From Effrenium voratum (lineage: Eukaryota; Sar; Dinophyceae; Suessiales; Symbiodiniaceae): DNA of 64,000 nt. The notes beneath the pieces are model-generated. The model was not told the origin of the DNA. It saw nothing but the letters and a program-made list of their open reading frames with translations, and did no database searches. Location of the stretch: NCBI GenBank assembly GCA_963377175.1, contig CAUJNA010001246.1:1-64000 (forward strand), in the 5' to 3' direction. This document shows, in pieces, positions 10,501 through 20,448 of this stretch; the first letter of the stretch is position 1, and every line of letters starts with the position of its first letter. The position numbers were made by a program, and so were the translations under genes.

Positions 10501-12196
10501 CACTACAATCAGATCAACGGAGCAAGCAACCAAAGAACCACCACCACTACGACAGAAAATTAACGCAGTGACACTTCCCAACGGCAAATTCATCACACCC
10601 TACACAAACGACGACACCTCAGAAGACCAACCCATAATCTTCGACAACGAAGGTTACGACGAAACACAACTACTGGAAGGAATGAAACACGAGTCAAATC
10701 AAATGAAGCTACATGACGTCTACGACGAAGTAGATGCGTCTACCGTCGACGACAACGTCATAAGAGAAGCGATACCTACTAGATGGGTACACAGGAAGAA
10801 AGGACCAGGAGTGCGAAGTCGAATCGTCGCAAAAGGCTACACAGAGAAGATCGAGGACGAAGACTCCGTCTACGCCTCTACACCAATGTTCACGACACTC
10901 CGGACACTTCTCGCACTACAAATGTCACGACCAAACTGGATAGCGCGACTAGGCGACGTCTCTACAGCATTTCTACACGCACCCATCGCAAAAGACCACG
11001 ACGGTAAACAACGTGACGTCTACCTTTGGCCACCTAAAGAACTTTGTCCACAACAGGACAAAATCTGGCGACTAAAGAAAGCCATGTATGGACTACGCAG
11101 TTCACCAAAAGCATGGCAGGACTACCTGGCTGAAGTGTTACAAAAGCTCAGCTTTGTAAGACTAAAGTCAGAACCTAACGTCTACACCAATGCAACTCGC
11201 GACTGCTACATCATGGTCTACGTGGATGATCTCTTGGTACTTGGTGACAAGACTACTGTCGACTCCACCTTCGAGGCCATCCAGAAGCAGGTCCTACTCA
11301 AGCACATCGGCTACCTCGAACCTGGCAAACCACAACAATTTCTTGGAAGAAACATCGACCACTTTGGCAACTACTGCAACCTGGGACTAAAGGACTCCTA
11401 CATCGACAACATGATCGAGGAGTCTGGAATGAACAACTGCAACCCAGTGAACACTCCAGGAATTGCACACTACAAACCGACAATAGAAGATGAAGCACTA
11501 CTTGACCACGAACAACACAAAAGGTACAGAAGGATTGTTGGCAAACTACAATGGTTAGCATACACACGACCAGACATCGCATACTCCACAAAAGAACTAG
11601 CACGAGACCTTACAGAACTCTCACAAAAGAGAGTCAAACATCTACTACGCTACTTGAACGGCACCAAGCACTACAAATTCACCATAGAACCAACAACAAC
11701 ACTCAGAGCAAACACTAACAACATCCTGGATCTCGACGTTCATGTCGATGCCGACTGGGCAGGATGCCCTGCTACCAGGAAGTCAACTTCAGGTTTCAAC
11801 ATCATCTTTTTAGGAACAACAGTTGCATTTGGCAGCAGAACACAAGCTACAATAGCACTCAGCTCAGCAGAGTCTGAACTCTACGCCATTTGCACAGGAG
11901 TTAATGAGGGACTACACCTCAGAAACTTCCTACTTGAAACCAACATTTGCAGCAAGCTAAATCTACGCATCCACACAGACTCCACAGCAGGCAAGAGCAT
12001 TGCTACACGACAAGGCACTAGCAAACGAGCAAAACACATCGACCTTAAATTTCTCTACACACAAGACCTCATCAAGCACGACATCATCAGAATCCTCAAA
12101 ATCAACACACTACACAACAGCTCAGACTTGTTCACAAAATACATTAGCAAAGAAACACTACAGAGGCTCATACAGAGCATTGGCATACGTGTTTAG
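7583..12196 (+). CDS. pol: Copia Pol polyprotein: protease, integrase, RT, RNase H
   Basis: 1537 codons counted from a GTG at 7583. The frame is open from 7532 and the first in-frame ATG is at 7643, so the true N-terminus depends on how pol is expressed. Aspartic protease: Asp141-Ser-Gly. Integrase zinc finger: His581, His585, Cys592, Cys595. Integrase catalytic triad: Asp618, Asp680, Glu716 (35 residues between the last two). Reverse transcriptase: YVDD at 1213-1216. RNase H: Asp1389/1391, Glu1430, Asp1466. All key residues are present. A long Thr/Gln/Pro-rich linker precedes the RT. Pol copies the RNA to DNA and inserts it; it needs a +1 shift or re-initiation after gag. Confidence 0.96.
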   Translation: MNDTWDWYYEGEEGQHEVNYMEENWNDYDYDNSWDWNDNSYEDTANYIGGINESHLTIGHIRQANSRLHKHKSLLGKRTTHTTSWNDHSKSFQQFLQEDNTQPHFDIAAARQQQRNKKIENTITHYIMYSNFKSYHHLLIDSGASTHVCPKDYAPDLPLRPCGESVPQLYTVTNKKIPVYGIKYVPYKQDNFRIMIPYYVCDVKYPILSASRLLDRGYGLDFTPRHCTITHGQQQAHLIRHSGLFYLRAEKIDIPTGFDIYPMTTDSGKSIAVIQPTERAAQQQEQIAPLTHTDQGLRQILGGNTDYWKLDGDYAIRVHKRPRKALFTPHNSGCPIPEEELDDWRLTIINRQGQEQEQLQENPTQLSKQELQRRLEGDNWTGETRFRRKITPTRRATSKTTPTRQSSQPQRLMDTPPTRSKIQLRAPQKIWRPKAAPSTNLDTTQPKETIHRPLTAQEDNQDYWERQGEYWIRHHTTLRTTLFTPTDGPGHPPISTLEPHRTTITHNNFGEVSQRKDDWTVMGNAALPFQWKGTTRFTVKKDYEYIQENHDEEQQHEHHEAHRAIGLRQPQQPTPQQIAEHNLTHLPYRNWCPICVQGKGRQDNYKKQQSRQPIIQVDFAYIKSQQDPKTIPVLTAVDVTTQLCMAVLVPDKPSMMDYMINNLQAFIFECGRTHGILQSDNEDTLNALLQATASKVGSMTVRHSPSYSSNSQGSVERLHRTLLGQIRVVKAQVESNYSMTMSTKHCLLPWIVRHAAWTVNRYVIHSDGYTSFERRWGRNYERAICEFGETLLYLPPQHKKLPKADLRMQKCIWLGKVSETGENYVATESGVQKVRTVRRLQPDFKYDLALLNKVSGTPWAPRRNTYNPSFATLLDAQLPPSEKRRSTQDFGQQTNATDDIVAEPATKQQRTTPPPRLPSTSTSSSRPLPDSPMATSPTGRQHPPLPAPPRQTLRRLTPEEVMQPTKAQKTSKDTTIRSTEQATKEPPPLRQKINAVTLPNGKFITPYTNDDTSEDQPIIFDNEGYDETQLLEGMKHESNQMKLHDVYDEVDASTVDDNVIREAIPTRWVHRKKGPGVRSRIVAKGYTEKIEDEDSVYASTPMFTTLRTLLALQMSRPNWIARLGDVSTAFLHAPIAKDHDGKQRDVYLWPPKELCPQQDKIWRLKKAMYGLRSSPKAWQDYLAEVLQKLSFVRLKSEPNVYTNATRDCYIMVYVDDLLVLGDKTTVDSTFEAIQKQVLLKHIGYLEPGKPQQFLGRNIDHFGNYCNLGLKDSYIDNMIEESGMNNCNPVNTPGIAHYKPTIEDEALLDHEQHKRYRRIVGKLQWLAYTRPDIAYSTKELARDLTELSQKRVKHLLRYLNGTKHYKFTIEPTTTLRANTNNILDLDVHVDADWAGCPATRKSTSGFNIIFLGTTVAFGSRTQATIALSSAESELYAICTGVNEGLHLRNFLLETNICSKLNLRIHTDSTAGKSIATRQGTSKRAKHIDLKFLYTQDLIKHDIIRILKINTLHNSSDLFTKYISKETLQRLIQSIGIRV

Positions 12197-12490
12197 CACT
12201 ACGAACAACAACTGTTTCACAACTGTTGCACATCAATCACAACAGTTTGTATATGGCCATATGTAACTACCTGCATTTAAGTAACAGTAACAGTAACAGT
12301 GACTACAAGTAATAGTAATTGTAACCACCAGTAATTTGCACTTGCACTTTTGGCGGCTTTTGGCGGCTTGAGTCAACACTACATGTTGTTTTGTGTTTTA
12401 CTACATGCCCGCATGTGCTTTTGTGAGCTAACATTGGCTCACTACTGTCTGCCCCGTTTCACTGCATCTCGATAGGCCAAACTACCAGCA
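12197..12490 (+). other. 3' non-coding region of the copia element
   Basis: No ORF of note. It contains a short tandem series GTAACA x4 followed by GTAATA/GTAATT variants at about 12279-12325, and a doubled TTTTGGCGGC at 12348-12368. No polypurine tract was found. Confidence 0.6.
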
Positions 12491-12643
12491 ATGGCTGGAA
12501 CTACGCCCATGGATGCGACTACGCTGGATGTCATGCCGATGGAGGTTACTACATCAGCGCCAGAGACTACTCTGCCCGTCGAACAACAGGCTGGCAGTAC
12601 TACACCGGACCGTGTTTTCACACCAAGAGTGCATGCTGGCTGA
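12491..12643 (+). CDS. Possible small third ORF in the copia 3' region
   Basis: 50 codons from ATG to TGA, ending inside the candidate 3' LTR. It begins MAGTTPMDATTLDVMPMEVT and is Thr/Pro-rich. Codon choice (ACT, ACG, CCG, GAG) is clean, while the flanking frames are broken. No homologue is recognised. It may be a captured fragment, a small accessory protein or chance. Confidence 0.3.
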   Translation: MAGTTPMDATTLDVMPMEVTTSAPETTLPVEQQAGSTTPDRVFTPRVHAG

Positions 12644-12709
12644 CTACATTTGTGTTTGTGATAACTGAACAACACTTGCACTAGAAGTAAAGTATCAACG
12701 TATTTTAAC

Positions 12710-12710
<1 letters not shown>
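12630..12710 (+). repeat. Candidate 3' LTR of the copia element
   Basis: It starts TGCATGCTGG and ends ACGTATTTTAACG, as the 5' copy does. A GTTGCAC-TAGAG-like block in the 5' copy has a diverged counterpart (CTTGCACTAGAAG) here. GA repeats follow at once. No purine tract that would serve as the plus-strand primer was seen just upstream. Confidence 0.45.
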
Positions 12711-12741
<31 letters not shown>

Positions 12742-12910
12742 GAAACGAGAGATAGAGAGAGACAGAGAGAGACAGAGAGAGGGAGAGTGAGGAGAGAGAG
12801 GCTTGGGGGGATGGGGAGGATGGGGAGCAGAGGGAGGGAGAGAGGACGACAGAACACACGGGGGAGGAGACACGAGAGAAAGGAAGAAGGAGAAAAGGGA
12901 GAGGACAATG
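12711..12910. repeat. GA-rich simple repeat abutting the copia 3' end
   Basis: Pure AG repeat for about 23 nt, then GACAGAGAGA variants and GGGGAGGA sequence. It mirrors the GA tract left of the element, suggesting insertion into or next to a GA-rich locus. Confidence 0.8.
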
Positions 12911-14600
12911 TCGGCGCACAGAGCCGGAGGCTCTAAAGTATGGGGAGATAGTCTTTGGGAAGCCCTTGGTGTATCACAGAAGTGGATTTTAGTTCCCACA
13001 GCCCTGAGCAAAACAAACGTTGGCAAATTGTTGAATTCCTGCTTCACCCCGCCTGGGCAAGTGCTCCCTTCGAAGTTGCGCTTCCGCTGCTGATGCACTG
13101 CACCTTCGTGGGCAAAATGGCTGAAACTCAATGCTTTCGCGGCCATTTGAGTCACTTACTAACCTTCATCTAACCGGGCTTTGATTGTGGCTCATTTTGA
13201 TTGAACATCCGTTGGGATGGCCAGTGGAGAAGGTCCAGAGAGGGTGAATGCACCGTGACATATACTATACACGGTATGCAATGTGCATAACGGAGTGTCA
13301 GGTCTGACAATCACCTTGTTTGGGCGACAGGCAACATATCTGTCCTCATTGTTCGCCAAACGCTTGCTTCTCGCCCCCGCACATATGCTACCCGTTATGC
13401 ACAAAACGTCAAGAGGAAAGTTGTGCTCCCTGTCTGCGTGCACTGTGTTCACCTTTGGCGCAGGCGTGCACGCCATCTAAACCATGCTTAGCCATAGTGC
13501 GCTCACATGCATGTCTGCACATGCATGGCTTGATAGCGTGCAACACTCCTGCGCCCTCCATCCTGTTACCGTTTGTTCATGGCAAGGTAAACCCTCTGTG
13601 CTTGTCTATCACACTGAGGTGTACATGGCATGCAACACAATGCGTATAGTGCATCAAGTTCTCGACACGCGTGCGTCAGTGGCATGCGATGGCATTTGCT
13701 TGAGCCCCTCCAAAAAAGTTCCTGAGACCGTTCAACAAAAAACTGCTGTGTTGAATGCAGGGTCGACTCATCCAAGCAGCAATATCCAGACCCCTCAGCC
13801 CCCTGCTCACGCAGCATCACCAAGTCTTTAGAGAAGCGAGTCCGAGATGGATGGAAGACAAACCTCGGCATCATGAAGTTTTGACTCCGTCTCCAACTAC
13901 TGAAACAAGTGGATGATCTGGCTTCACGTCTTTGTGCAACACGGTGCCAAACACATCAGTCTCTGCAAGCATCAAGATTGCAAGTGGGTGTCCCTTCCCG
14001 CACAAAGAAAGCTGCAAGCTCTCAACCAACACCTGTGAGCCAATGCTCTCCCCTAAAATGCCAGAAAATATTTTAAACCAAAAAGACCAGGAATCTGTCA
14101 ACACCTGACTGCTCATGTTTTTACATAGTTTTTGGGGTGGGGGGGGGGGGGTAGAGGTGCCTGCTTCAACGCAGCAATGCTTCAGCTAGGCCAAGTGCTC
14201 CAGGGCCACCCGCAGAAGGCTCTCCGTCTGCGCATCCCGGCTCGCGGCTCACGGCTCGCTCGCTTCCGGGGGGGTCGGACAAAAGAGAGGGGGTTTTGCG
14301 AGAGCTGCTCTTTGCCAAACCGCGCGCAGGCCAAAACTTCCATTTGGTTAAGACCCCTGGATTTATATTTGTTTTATATTAAAAGGAAGAAAAAAAAACG
14401 TAGTGATAGCAGGGGAAATGAAAAAAGTACTTACGCAAATGGAAGAAAAAGAACACAGCCCTGACCAGCACCAAAAACGGCTCACAGTTGGTGCGACGCT
14501 CGATTAGGAAAAACTTGTATCGGCCTGCCCTTGGTCCCTGGTTGATTTGCTTTGGGAACCCTTTGTGGACATTTGCCTCAAAAAAATCCATGCCCCTTAC
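12911..14600. other. Mostly non-coding
   Basis: Only the deleted family A copy at 13149 was recognised. Short frames here have mixed codon use and no splice-like edges. A G-run of 13 lies at 14138. Confidence 0.45.
13149..13193 (+). mobile_element. Family A MITE, copy A4, internally deleted
   Basis: Left end GAGTCAC joined directly to the right 38 nt. Perfect 4-bp duplication ATTT. Confidence 0.7.
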
Positions 14601-14668
14601 CTTTCGCAACATCCCGCGCCAAGTGCTGGGAGATCGCGTCCGTGGCCACGTCCTCCGCCAGGTAGCGC
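14601..14668 (-). CDS. Exon of unknown gene
   Basis: Acceptor CCGAG, frame RYLAEDVATDAISQHLARDV, donor GTAAGG. Nearly all codons end in G or C. Family C element C1 starts 27 nt upstream, in the preceding intron. Confidence 0.55.
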
Positions 14669-14698
14669 CTCGGAGGGTTCCGTAGACCCGACCAATTT

Positions 14699-14808
14699 GG
14701 CCATGGGTCAAAACCCAAATCGTACCAGTGAACTTTTGGACCCAATCCAACCACTAAGATAGGCACCTAGCAACCAAAATGGGATCCCAAAACGGTGTTG
14801 ACCCGAGG
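14699..14808 (+). mobile_element. Family C MITE, copy C1
   Basis: Family C consensus: GGCCATGGGTCAAAACC, CCAATCCAACCACTAAAATA, GGGTGGTGAATTCACCTACC (palindromic GGTGAATTCACC), then GGTTTTGACCCACAGCC. Flanks attt/gttt. Confidence 0.65.
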
Positions 14809-15419
14809 CCGTTTATTCATCAACCCCAGCTTGTTAGTAGGGTCCCGGGGCTTGGTGGGCTTGGTGAGCTTGGTGAATTTGTTGACCCCAGATGTTCATC
14901 AACCAACCAATTTATGAATAGGGTGTCCAACTCTGGGTTTAGTGGTTTGAATCAGTTTGAATCAGACTTTTCGAGGGGATCACCTTTTTCTACTAAAAAA
15001 AACTGGGGTTGGATTACTGTTCGACATTCAGTCGGAAGTACTGGAAAGTGAGGCCAAACACCAGTTCACAATTTCCTCAGCAAAGGATTTGCTTGACTAG
15101 AATCTAGCGCAAACATCAACTCAGAAACCGAACACGCTTCGCAACGTGACGTGTATCTGGCAACATGCAATGACACTGGACCATATTTTCTGTTGCTCAG
15201 ACAAGCTCTTCACAGCCCTGCTGACATTCGAGGTACTCTGCGCAGCTCCCGACCGGCCTTTGAACAGTCTGTGACAAGGCTTTCAGGCGAGCTGCATTTA
15301 GTTCCAACCTCGCCTCCCCCATCAGGACATGGAGTCACCTTCGCAAACCATCCCAGCATGGACAAAACACAATGATGGATCGGGCGGAGGCTAAAAAAGC
15401 TCAAGTTTGGTCGTCTCTA

Positions 15420-15590
15420 CTTTTGGAGTCCGTCCACTTTTGCCCCGCGCCCCGAGATCCTCTCGCGCCGCCGGAGGTTTCGGGTGGAACTCGACCGGAA
15501 CCAGCCCGGAACCTGGGCTCGCCCACCGCTGATGAACCCCCACAAACTCCATGGCCTGGCACGGATTTTCCGAGACGAAGGCGGCCGAGC
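15420..15590 (-). CDS. Coding-like island, unknown
   Basis: A minus frame with FVSENPCQAMEFVGVHQRWA followed by a Pro-rich stretch has good GC3. Edges were not resolved. Confidence 0.3.
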
Positions 15591-15738
15591 TGTGGAGCCC
15601 GGATCTTTGAACGCGTGCCTCGCCAGTTCTGAAGGGGATCGATGGGACAGCGACTCCGCCTTTTTTTTCCCCGTAAAAAGCATCGCCACCAAGGGACACA
15701 CCAAAACAACACTCACCTTTCATGGTGCCGGAAAGGTG

Positions 15739-15743
<5 letters not shown>

Positions 15744-15774
<31 letters not shown>
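15744..15774. repeat. Poly(A) run of 31
   Basis: 31 uninterrupted A residues on the plus strand. It could be a retroposed poly(A) tail, but no gene body was seen before it. Confidence 0.9.
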
Positions 15775-15776
<2 letters not shown>

Positions 15777-16334
15777 GCCACAATGGGAAATATGGGGCCC
15801 TTTGTGGGAACCTGCCTGGATTGATGGATATGGGCACGCTGCATGCTCTGGCCCAGTTCAGTTGCATGACTAAGCTTTGCTCACCAATTGGGAACCTCCC
15901 CTTTCTGGATTGATGGGTGTAGGCTCTAGGTGACTTTTCTTTCTTCGCCAGAGGCCGTCAAGCCGAAAAGATCCCAACGTTTCAGTCAGACTGCCCAGCC
16001 CAAAACCCCAAGATCCTGCTCCAGGCCGTCGGAGGTGCGCAGCACAACCTCGAGAGACGCGTAACCCAGCCTGAAAGTCCGCCCATAAAATTCTCTGAAA
16101 ATCCGCGTCGACGTTGAGCACACGCACCAACCCTGCTCCCCAAACATCCAGACATCCCTACCATGACCAACGCACGCACCGCTCCGTCCATGAAATCTTA
16201 GCACGGTGTGTCCTCGCATTTACAGCACTGCTCCAACAGCCAAAGAGTACATCTCCGAGGCCCCCCGCATGCAGCACTGGCAAGCTTCCCAGGCGCTGTG
16301 GCAAGGGGCCTGCCAGTATCGAGGGAAACATGCG

Positions 16335-16546
16335 CATCCATCCATCCATCCATCCATCCATCCATCCATCCATCCATCCATCCATCCATCCATCCATCCA
16401 TCCATCCATCCATCCATCCATCCATCCATCCATCCATCCATCCATCCATCCATCCATCCATCCATCCATCCATCCATCCATCCATCCATCCATCCATCCA
16501 TCCATCCATCCATCCATCCATCCATCCATCCATCCATCCATCCATC
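16335..16546. repeat. (CATC)n microsatellite
   Basis: About 53 uninterrupted ATCC units. The IHPS and MDGW proteins read from it are artefacts. Confidence 0.95.
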
Positions 16547-16624
16547 CCATCAAACCCAATGAACCCGTTGCAGCCTCAAACATGGGACTGCGAATTTCAA
16601 ATGCCAGCTGTGAATCTCCAGGTT

Positions 16625-16935
16625 TTTGGCAGAACTTGCGCCTCGCGCGGCAGCTCGGAAGAAGTGCAGGTTCACTTGGATCCAGCCTCGGAAAGGCGAC
16701 AGCAACTCATCGGCAACTGCTCTAAACATGCTCCAACGCATCCGAAGAAAAAAGAAGAAAGAAAAAAAGGCGAGCCACTGCTTGCTGGGGCATGAGCCCA
16801 GAATTTCCGCTGGAGGCTTTGGGCACAAGCGCCTCTTCCAAGTCGCAAGACCACGGGATTTGCAAGTTATGAGCCTGAAATCGCTTCTCAAGCTGCCCCA
16901 AAAAGCCTTCGCTGAAATTGGGAAAATGTTCAGCA
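16625..16935 (-). CDS. Coding-like island(s), unknown
   Basis: Two minus-strand frames look coding: [20 protein letters not shown] near 16920-16860 and [20 protein letters not shown] near 16715-16645. They are probably separate exons of one gene. Splice edges are uncertain. Confidence 0.3.
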
Positions 16936-17273
16936 CTTAAAAGTATTGCTAGTTGTATACTGTTTATGATATGATGTTCATCACGTATAGATATAGTTGG
17001 ATTATCTTGACCCAAAAGGTACAACGTTTACATTATCCAAAATGTCAGTGATTTTCGTACGAGCCAAAAGTGCACGCTCAATTTGTCTTATTGCAAATCA
17101 AACATATGTGATGCACTCCAAGTCAAATCGAATGCCGCTGTATCACGACAAGCCAAAAGTTTAACCATTGCCGCTAAGGTCTTGCTTCACCCCCCACCCC
17201 CCAGCCCCCCCGCGCATCGTTGCAAGCCAATGTAGGTTGACCCCGAGGCGACATGAGCTCCTACAGCCCCAAC

Positions 17274-17369
17274 TCAGCGCACTTGGGCAGAACCGCAAAT
17301 CGAACCATGAGTGTCCGGAAGATCGACCAAGAGAATTCGCAGATGTTGAGAGGCTCAGCGCAGCACGAC
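17274..17369 (-). CDS. Exon of unknown gene
   Basis: 32 codons, acceptor GCCAGAG, donor GTTGGG. The frame includes ICEFSWSIFRTLMVRFAVLP, rich in hydrophobic residues. GC3 is high. Confidence 0.4.
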
Positions 17370-17618
17370 CTCTGGCAGGTTCTTTGCCGTGAGAAGCACG
17401 CAACTTCCGAAGACCAGGCCACCGGGCTTTGGGACTCCGCCTGCGGTCGCTTGGTTTTGTTTTTTTTTTTGGGGGGGTATCCGTCTCACGCTTGTTGGTT
17501 TCAGCGGAAAAAGCCGGCTGCGAAAAACCAGCCACTGTGAGGTCGGGTCTAGAGTCTAGAAGCAGCGCTGCTGAGACCGTTGCATGCTTCCACATGTCCG
17601 AAACCCCCCCCGGCCCAC

Positions 17619-17667
17619 CTGCACCGGAGCATGCGACGCACGGGGCCTTAGGAGCTCTCGGTCTTTG
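17619..17667 (-). CDS. Small exon of unknown gene
   Basis: Acceptor AATGCAG, frame KDRELLRPRASHAPVQ, donor GTGGGC. Confidence 0.35.
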
Positions 17668-17885
17668 CTGCATTTCGCGGATCGAGCCCCGAGGTCTGAA
17701 AAGGGTCCACGGCAATCCACCCGTGCCGAGCCCTTCCAGGTATCCGCACCCTGGCGCCGCGAAGACGAAGGCCTCATGCCGCAGTCACGTGTGCCCACAA
17801 GTAGTCGCACCTCAAACAGCTCACTGGGCAGATCGTACCATCTTTGGTCTCGAAAAGCACCTACGGTGGCTGTCAGAGGGTGGCT

Positions 17886-18016
17886 GTCCGGATAGACGAA
17901 ATCCTGCACCACCTAAGAATCCCTGGAAGGATGATTCCCCCGTAAATACCAACAGTGGTTTCAACCATGGCAACTCATTTCGTGGCGCGATTTCTGGATT
18001 TCGCAACCATCCACAG
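17886..18016 (+). mobile_element. Family B MITE, copy B2
   Basis: Right terminus CAACCATCCACAG followed by TA; left end diverged. Confidence 0.65.
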
Positions 18017-18624
18017 TAGCTCCTCGTAGCATCTCGTGCCAATGCGCTCGGATCCGCCCAAAAGCCCAAGACGCGCCTCCCCGGACACCAGCAACACGCG
18101 GGTGGTGCTGCGCAAGCTGCTCTGCCTTGGATGGCAGGACTTGACATGCTTCGCCTGGCTCCATGGGGCCATGCAAAAAGAAGGTCCCATGAATAGAATT
18201 CGCTCTGCATGATGAACCGGCCTATGACCGTTCCAAACCCCTCATGCAGGTCATGCCACCTGAAACCTCCCTCGACAAGGGAGGGCCAACATTTCTTCAG
18301 CAGCGAGGCGCGGGTTCGTCAGAACCAGGCGGAAGACATCCACACCTGAGCGTGGCTGAGACGAAAAAAAAAAAAACTTCTTCCGCTCCGTTCCAGGCGT
18401 GCCCCTGGCCAAAGAAAGCTGCAACCCCCCAAGCGTATTGCAAGAAATTCGCCACACCGGATCTTGCGCCAAAAAGCAGGGCCGCTCGCCCGCCGAAAGG
18501 GACCCGTTTTTTCACCGAGCCAAGGCCCCCTACCCCTGGAGACGTTGATGCCACACTCCTCGACCACGAAAAGCCAAGCGCCATGGGCTTCAATATTTTC
18601 GTTTCAACCAACAGAATCCTGGCG

Positions 18625-18756
18625 CTGTGGATGAAAATCCATGTCGCACCACGAAATGAAACCGTGGTTGAAACCATAACCTTTCCGGTATTTCCGTTGG
18701 GGAATCGAATCATTCCCTTGGGGTCCTGAACGGTGGTGCAGGACGTCCACTGTTGG
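18625..18756 (-). mobile_element. Family B MITE, copy B3
   Basis: Diverged full copy with both CACCAC motifs. Confidence 0.6.
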
Positions 18757-19236
18757 ATTCCTCAAACCGTACCATAACTGGCGCAAGCATCGCACATCAA
18801 AACACACGCAGCTGTCATAGCTCCGGCTCGCCTTCTCAATCCCGTAGGCCACGTCAGCCTCAACCTGCTTCAGACCTCAGACCGGCTTGACACTGCAACG
18901 TGGTGATTTGGAGAAGAAGAAGAAAAAAAGACGGGGGCTCTGGTTTGCCATCTTTAAACCTGCCCCTCCCCCCCCCCCCGCCCCGCAAAACAAAAACAGC
19001 GCTCCGCCAACCTGAGAGTTGTGTCGCGCAAAGGGCGTCGACGCGAGTGCAGAGACGCGGCTGCGAATTCTCATGGTTGGAACGCCCTCAGAAACGGTGG
19101 GTATGAGGGGTCCACAGTCCATCTTCAGGTGAAACTCAGGCACATGTAGACGTTTGAACCCCAAATTGAGGGAACCCCAAACAGGGCGGTCCCCAACCTC
19201 CTGCTGGCTTTCCTTTAAGCCCACCTCAAAAGCTAC

Positions 19237-19340
19237 CTCCAGCAAAACCCTCCCGGATGCCCTGAGGTTCCACGCGGCGCAAGCTTGGGCCGCCGGGATT
19301 TCCGCCGAGCGGATGTCCGGGCGGAGCTCCGCGCGGAAAG
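19237..19340 (-). CDS. Exon of unknown gene
   Basis: Acceptor GGCCCAG, frame FRAELRPDIRSAEIPAAQAC continuing to GRVLLE, donor GTAGCT. Strong GC3. Confidence 0.5.
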
Positions 19341-19535
19341 CTGGGCCTCGGCACGCGGAACGAGAAATGGGCCCTGAACCCGGGGAGGATAGATGGCCCG
19401 GGAATGATGGCCCCCTGGAAATAGACCATAGGTGTCTTTTTAGGGGGAATTGATGGGATTCCCTGGAAAAAACCACCAGGGTTTACCAGGAATGGGGAGT
19501 TCCTGGGGATGCTTCATCTGGGGGCATTCCAATTT

Positions 19536-19621
19536 GAGTCATGATCAAAACCCAAAATTAAAATGGTCTACCCAGAACCATGTAAAGAATTAACAAGGCG
19601 GCCGGGTTTTGATTGTGGCTC
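19536..19621 (+). mobile_element. Family A MITE, copy A5, internally deleted
   Basis: Both termini present; deletion from the GGCGG block to the right terminus. Perfect duplication ATTT. Confidence 0.75.
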
Positions 19622-19629
19622 ATTTGGCC

Positions 19630-19948
19630 CCAAAACCACCCTCAACCAACCCTAAACGCTAAACCCACCCTAAACCGCCACTGAAGCTAGAACCAACCTT
19701 AAAACCAAACCGCAAACCCTAAAGAATCCCTAAAGAAACCCTAAAGAAACCTTAAACCAGCAAGACTCCATAAAGAAACTTCTAAACAAACCCACTCTAA
19801 GCCAACAAGCCTTAAACCACCCCCCCTAAGCAAACCCTATACCAACCCTAACCCCCCCCCCCCGCTAAACCCACCCTAGGGCAACCCCAAAACCAATCCC
19901 TAACCCCCCCTAAACCAGCACTAAACCCAAACTACACACGCTCTAAGT
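19630..19948. repeat. Degenerate telomere-like CCCTAAA array
   Basis: About 320 nt of imperfect CCCTAAA, CCCTAAAGAAA and CCTTAAACC units (TTTAGGG on the minus strand). It starts just after A5. Interstitial and decayed. Confidence 0.65.
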
Positions 19949-20097
19949 CATTCGTTCACTCCCTGCCTATCGCGCCAGCAAGAAAAGATATTCTGTGGTG
20001 CCCAAAAAAGAGCTTGGCGAGATTTTTCAGAAGGCAAAACTGCCACTATACCAGCAACCCCCCAAGTCATCGGGACCCAGAAAACAACGAATCAAGT

Positions 20098-20337
20098 GTC
20101 CATCCAACCACTAAAAGGGTACACCCCCCTATTAATCAACCAGGGGTTTTCATTATTCCGGGCTTAACATGCCGGTCTTCGGCCATCTTGGCTGGAAGGT
20201 TCGAACCCGCGCAAGAAGGTCACTTTGAATGGACACGGTTTGAGCGGAGTGGTTTTGCTGTCGTACTCAGTGGAACGCAGAGGGAACACCCCTAATAGTG
20301 GGACGGGTTTATTATGCATCCTGGGTCAACATTACTT
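20098..20337. mobile_element. Family H element, copy H2, with extra insert
   Basis: Shares CCCCCCTATTAATCAACCAGGGG and AACACCCCTAATAGTGGGACGGGT with H1, but about 100 nt of unrelated DNA lies between. Confidence 0.5.
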
Positions 20338-20448
20338 GTGGTTCTGTGGGAAAATCCAGGACTTCTATAGCCCATCGCTGGCGTGTGAATGTGAAAGTCG
20401 ACCTATGCGCAAATAGCGAGCGAGCCCCTGGCAAAGAGAGCTGAGATA

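Larger units (their letters stand above)
6159..12710 (+). mobile_element. Ty1/copia-type LTR retrotransposon, coding frames intact
   Basis: A complete-looking copia element: short terminal repeat, primer-binding site, gag ORF, pol ORF with protease, integrase, reverse transcriptase and RNase H in the copia order (integrase before RT), then a 3' non-coding part and a second terminal repeat. Both ORFs are free of stops, so the element may be young or still active. The two termini match closely only over 12-13 nt blocks at each end, which is odd for such an intact copy. It sits between two GA-rich tracts. Its coding DNA is rich in ACA, CAA and TAC codons, unlike the G/C-ending exons of the surrounding genes. 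Confidence 0.93.

Noticed and set aside
12340..12375. Dinoflagellate spliced-leader relic
   Set aside because: TTTTGGCGGCTTGAG resembles the leader end TTTTGGCTCAAG only loosely; no good leader match was found anywhere in the window.
12442..13155. 237-codon minus frame with SLSLSL
   Set aside because: Spans the GA repeat and the copia LTR; antisense artefact.
15744..15774. Processed pseudogene marked by poly(A)
   Set aside because: No gene body or target duplication could be tied to the A-run.
16114..16795. IHPS and MDGW repeat proteins
   Set aside because: Direct translation of the CATC microsatellite.
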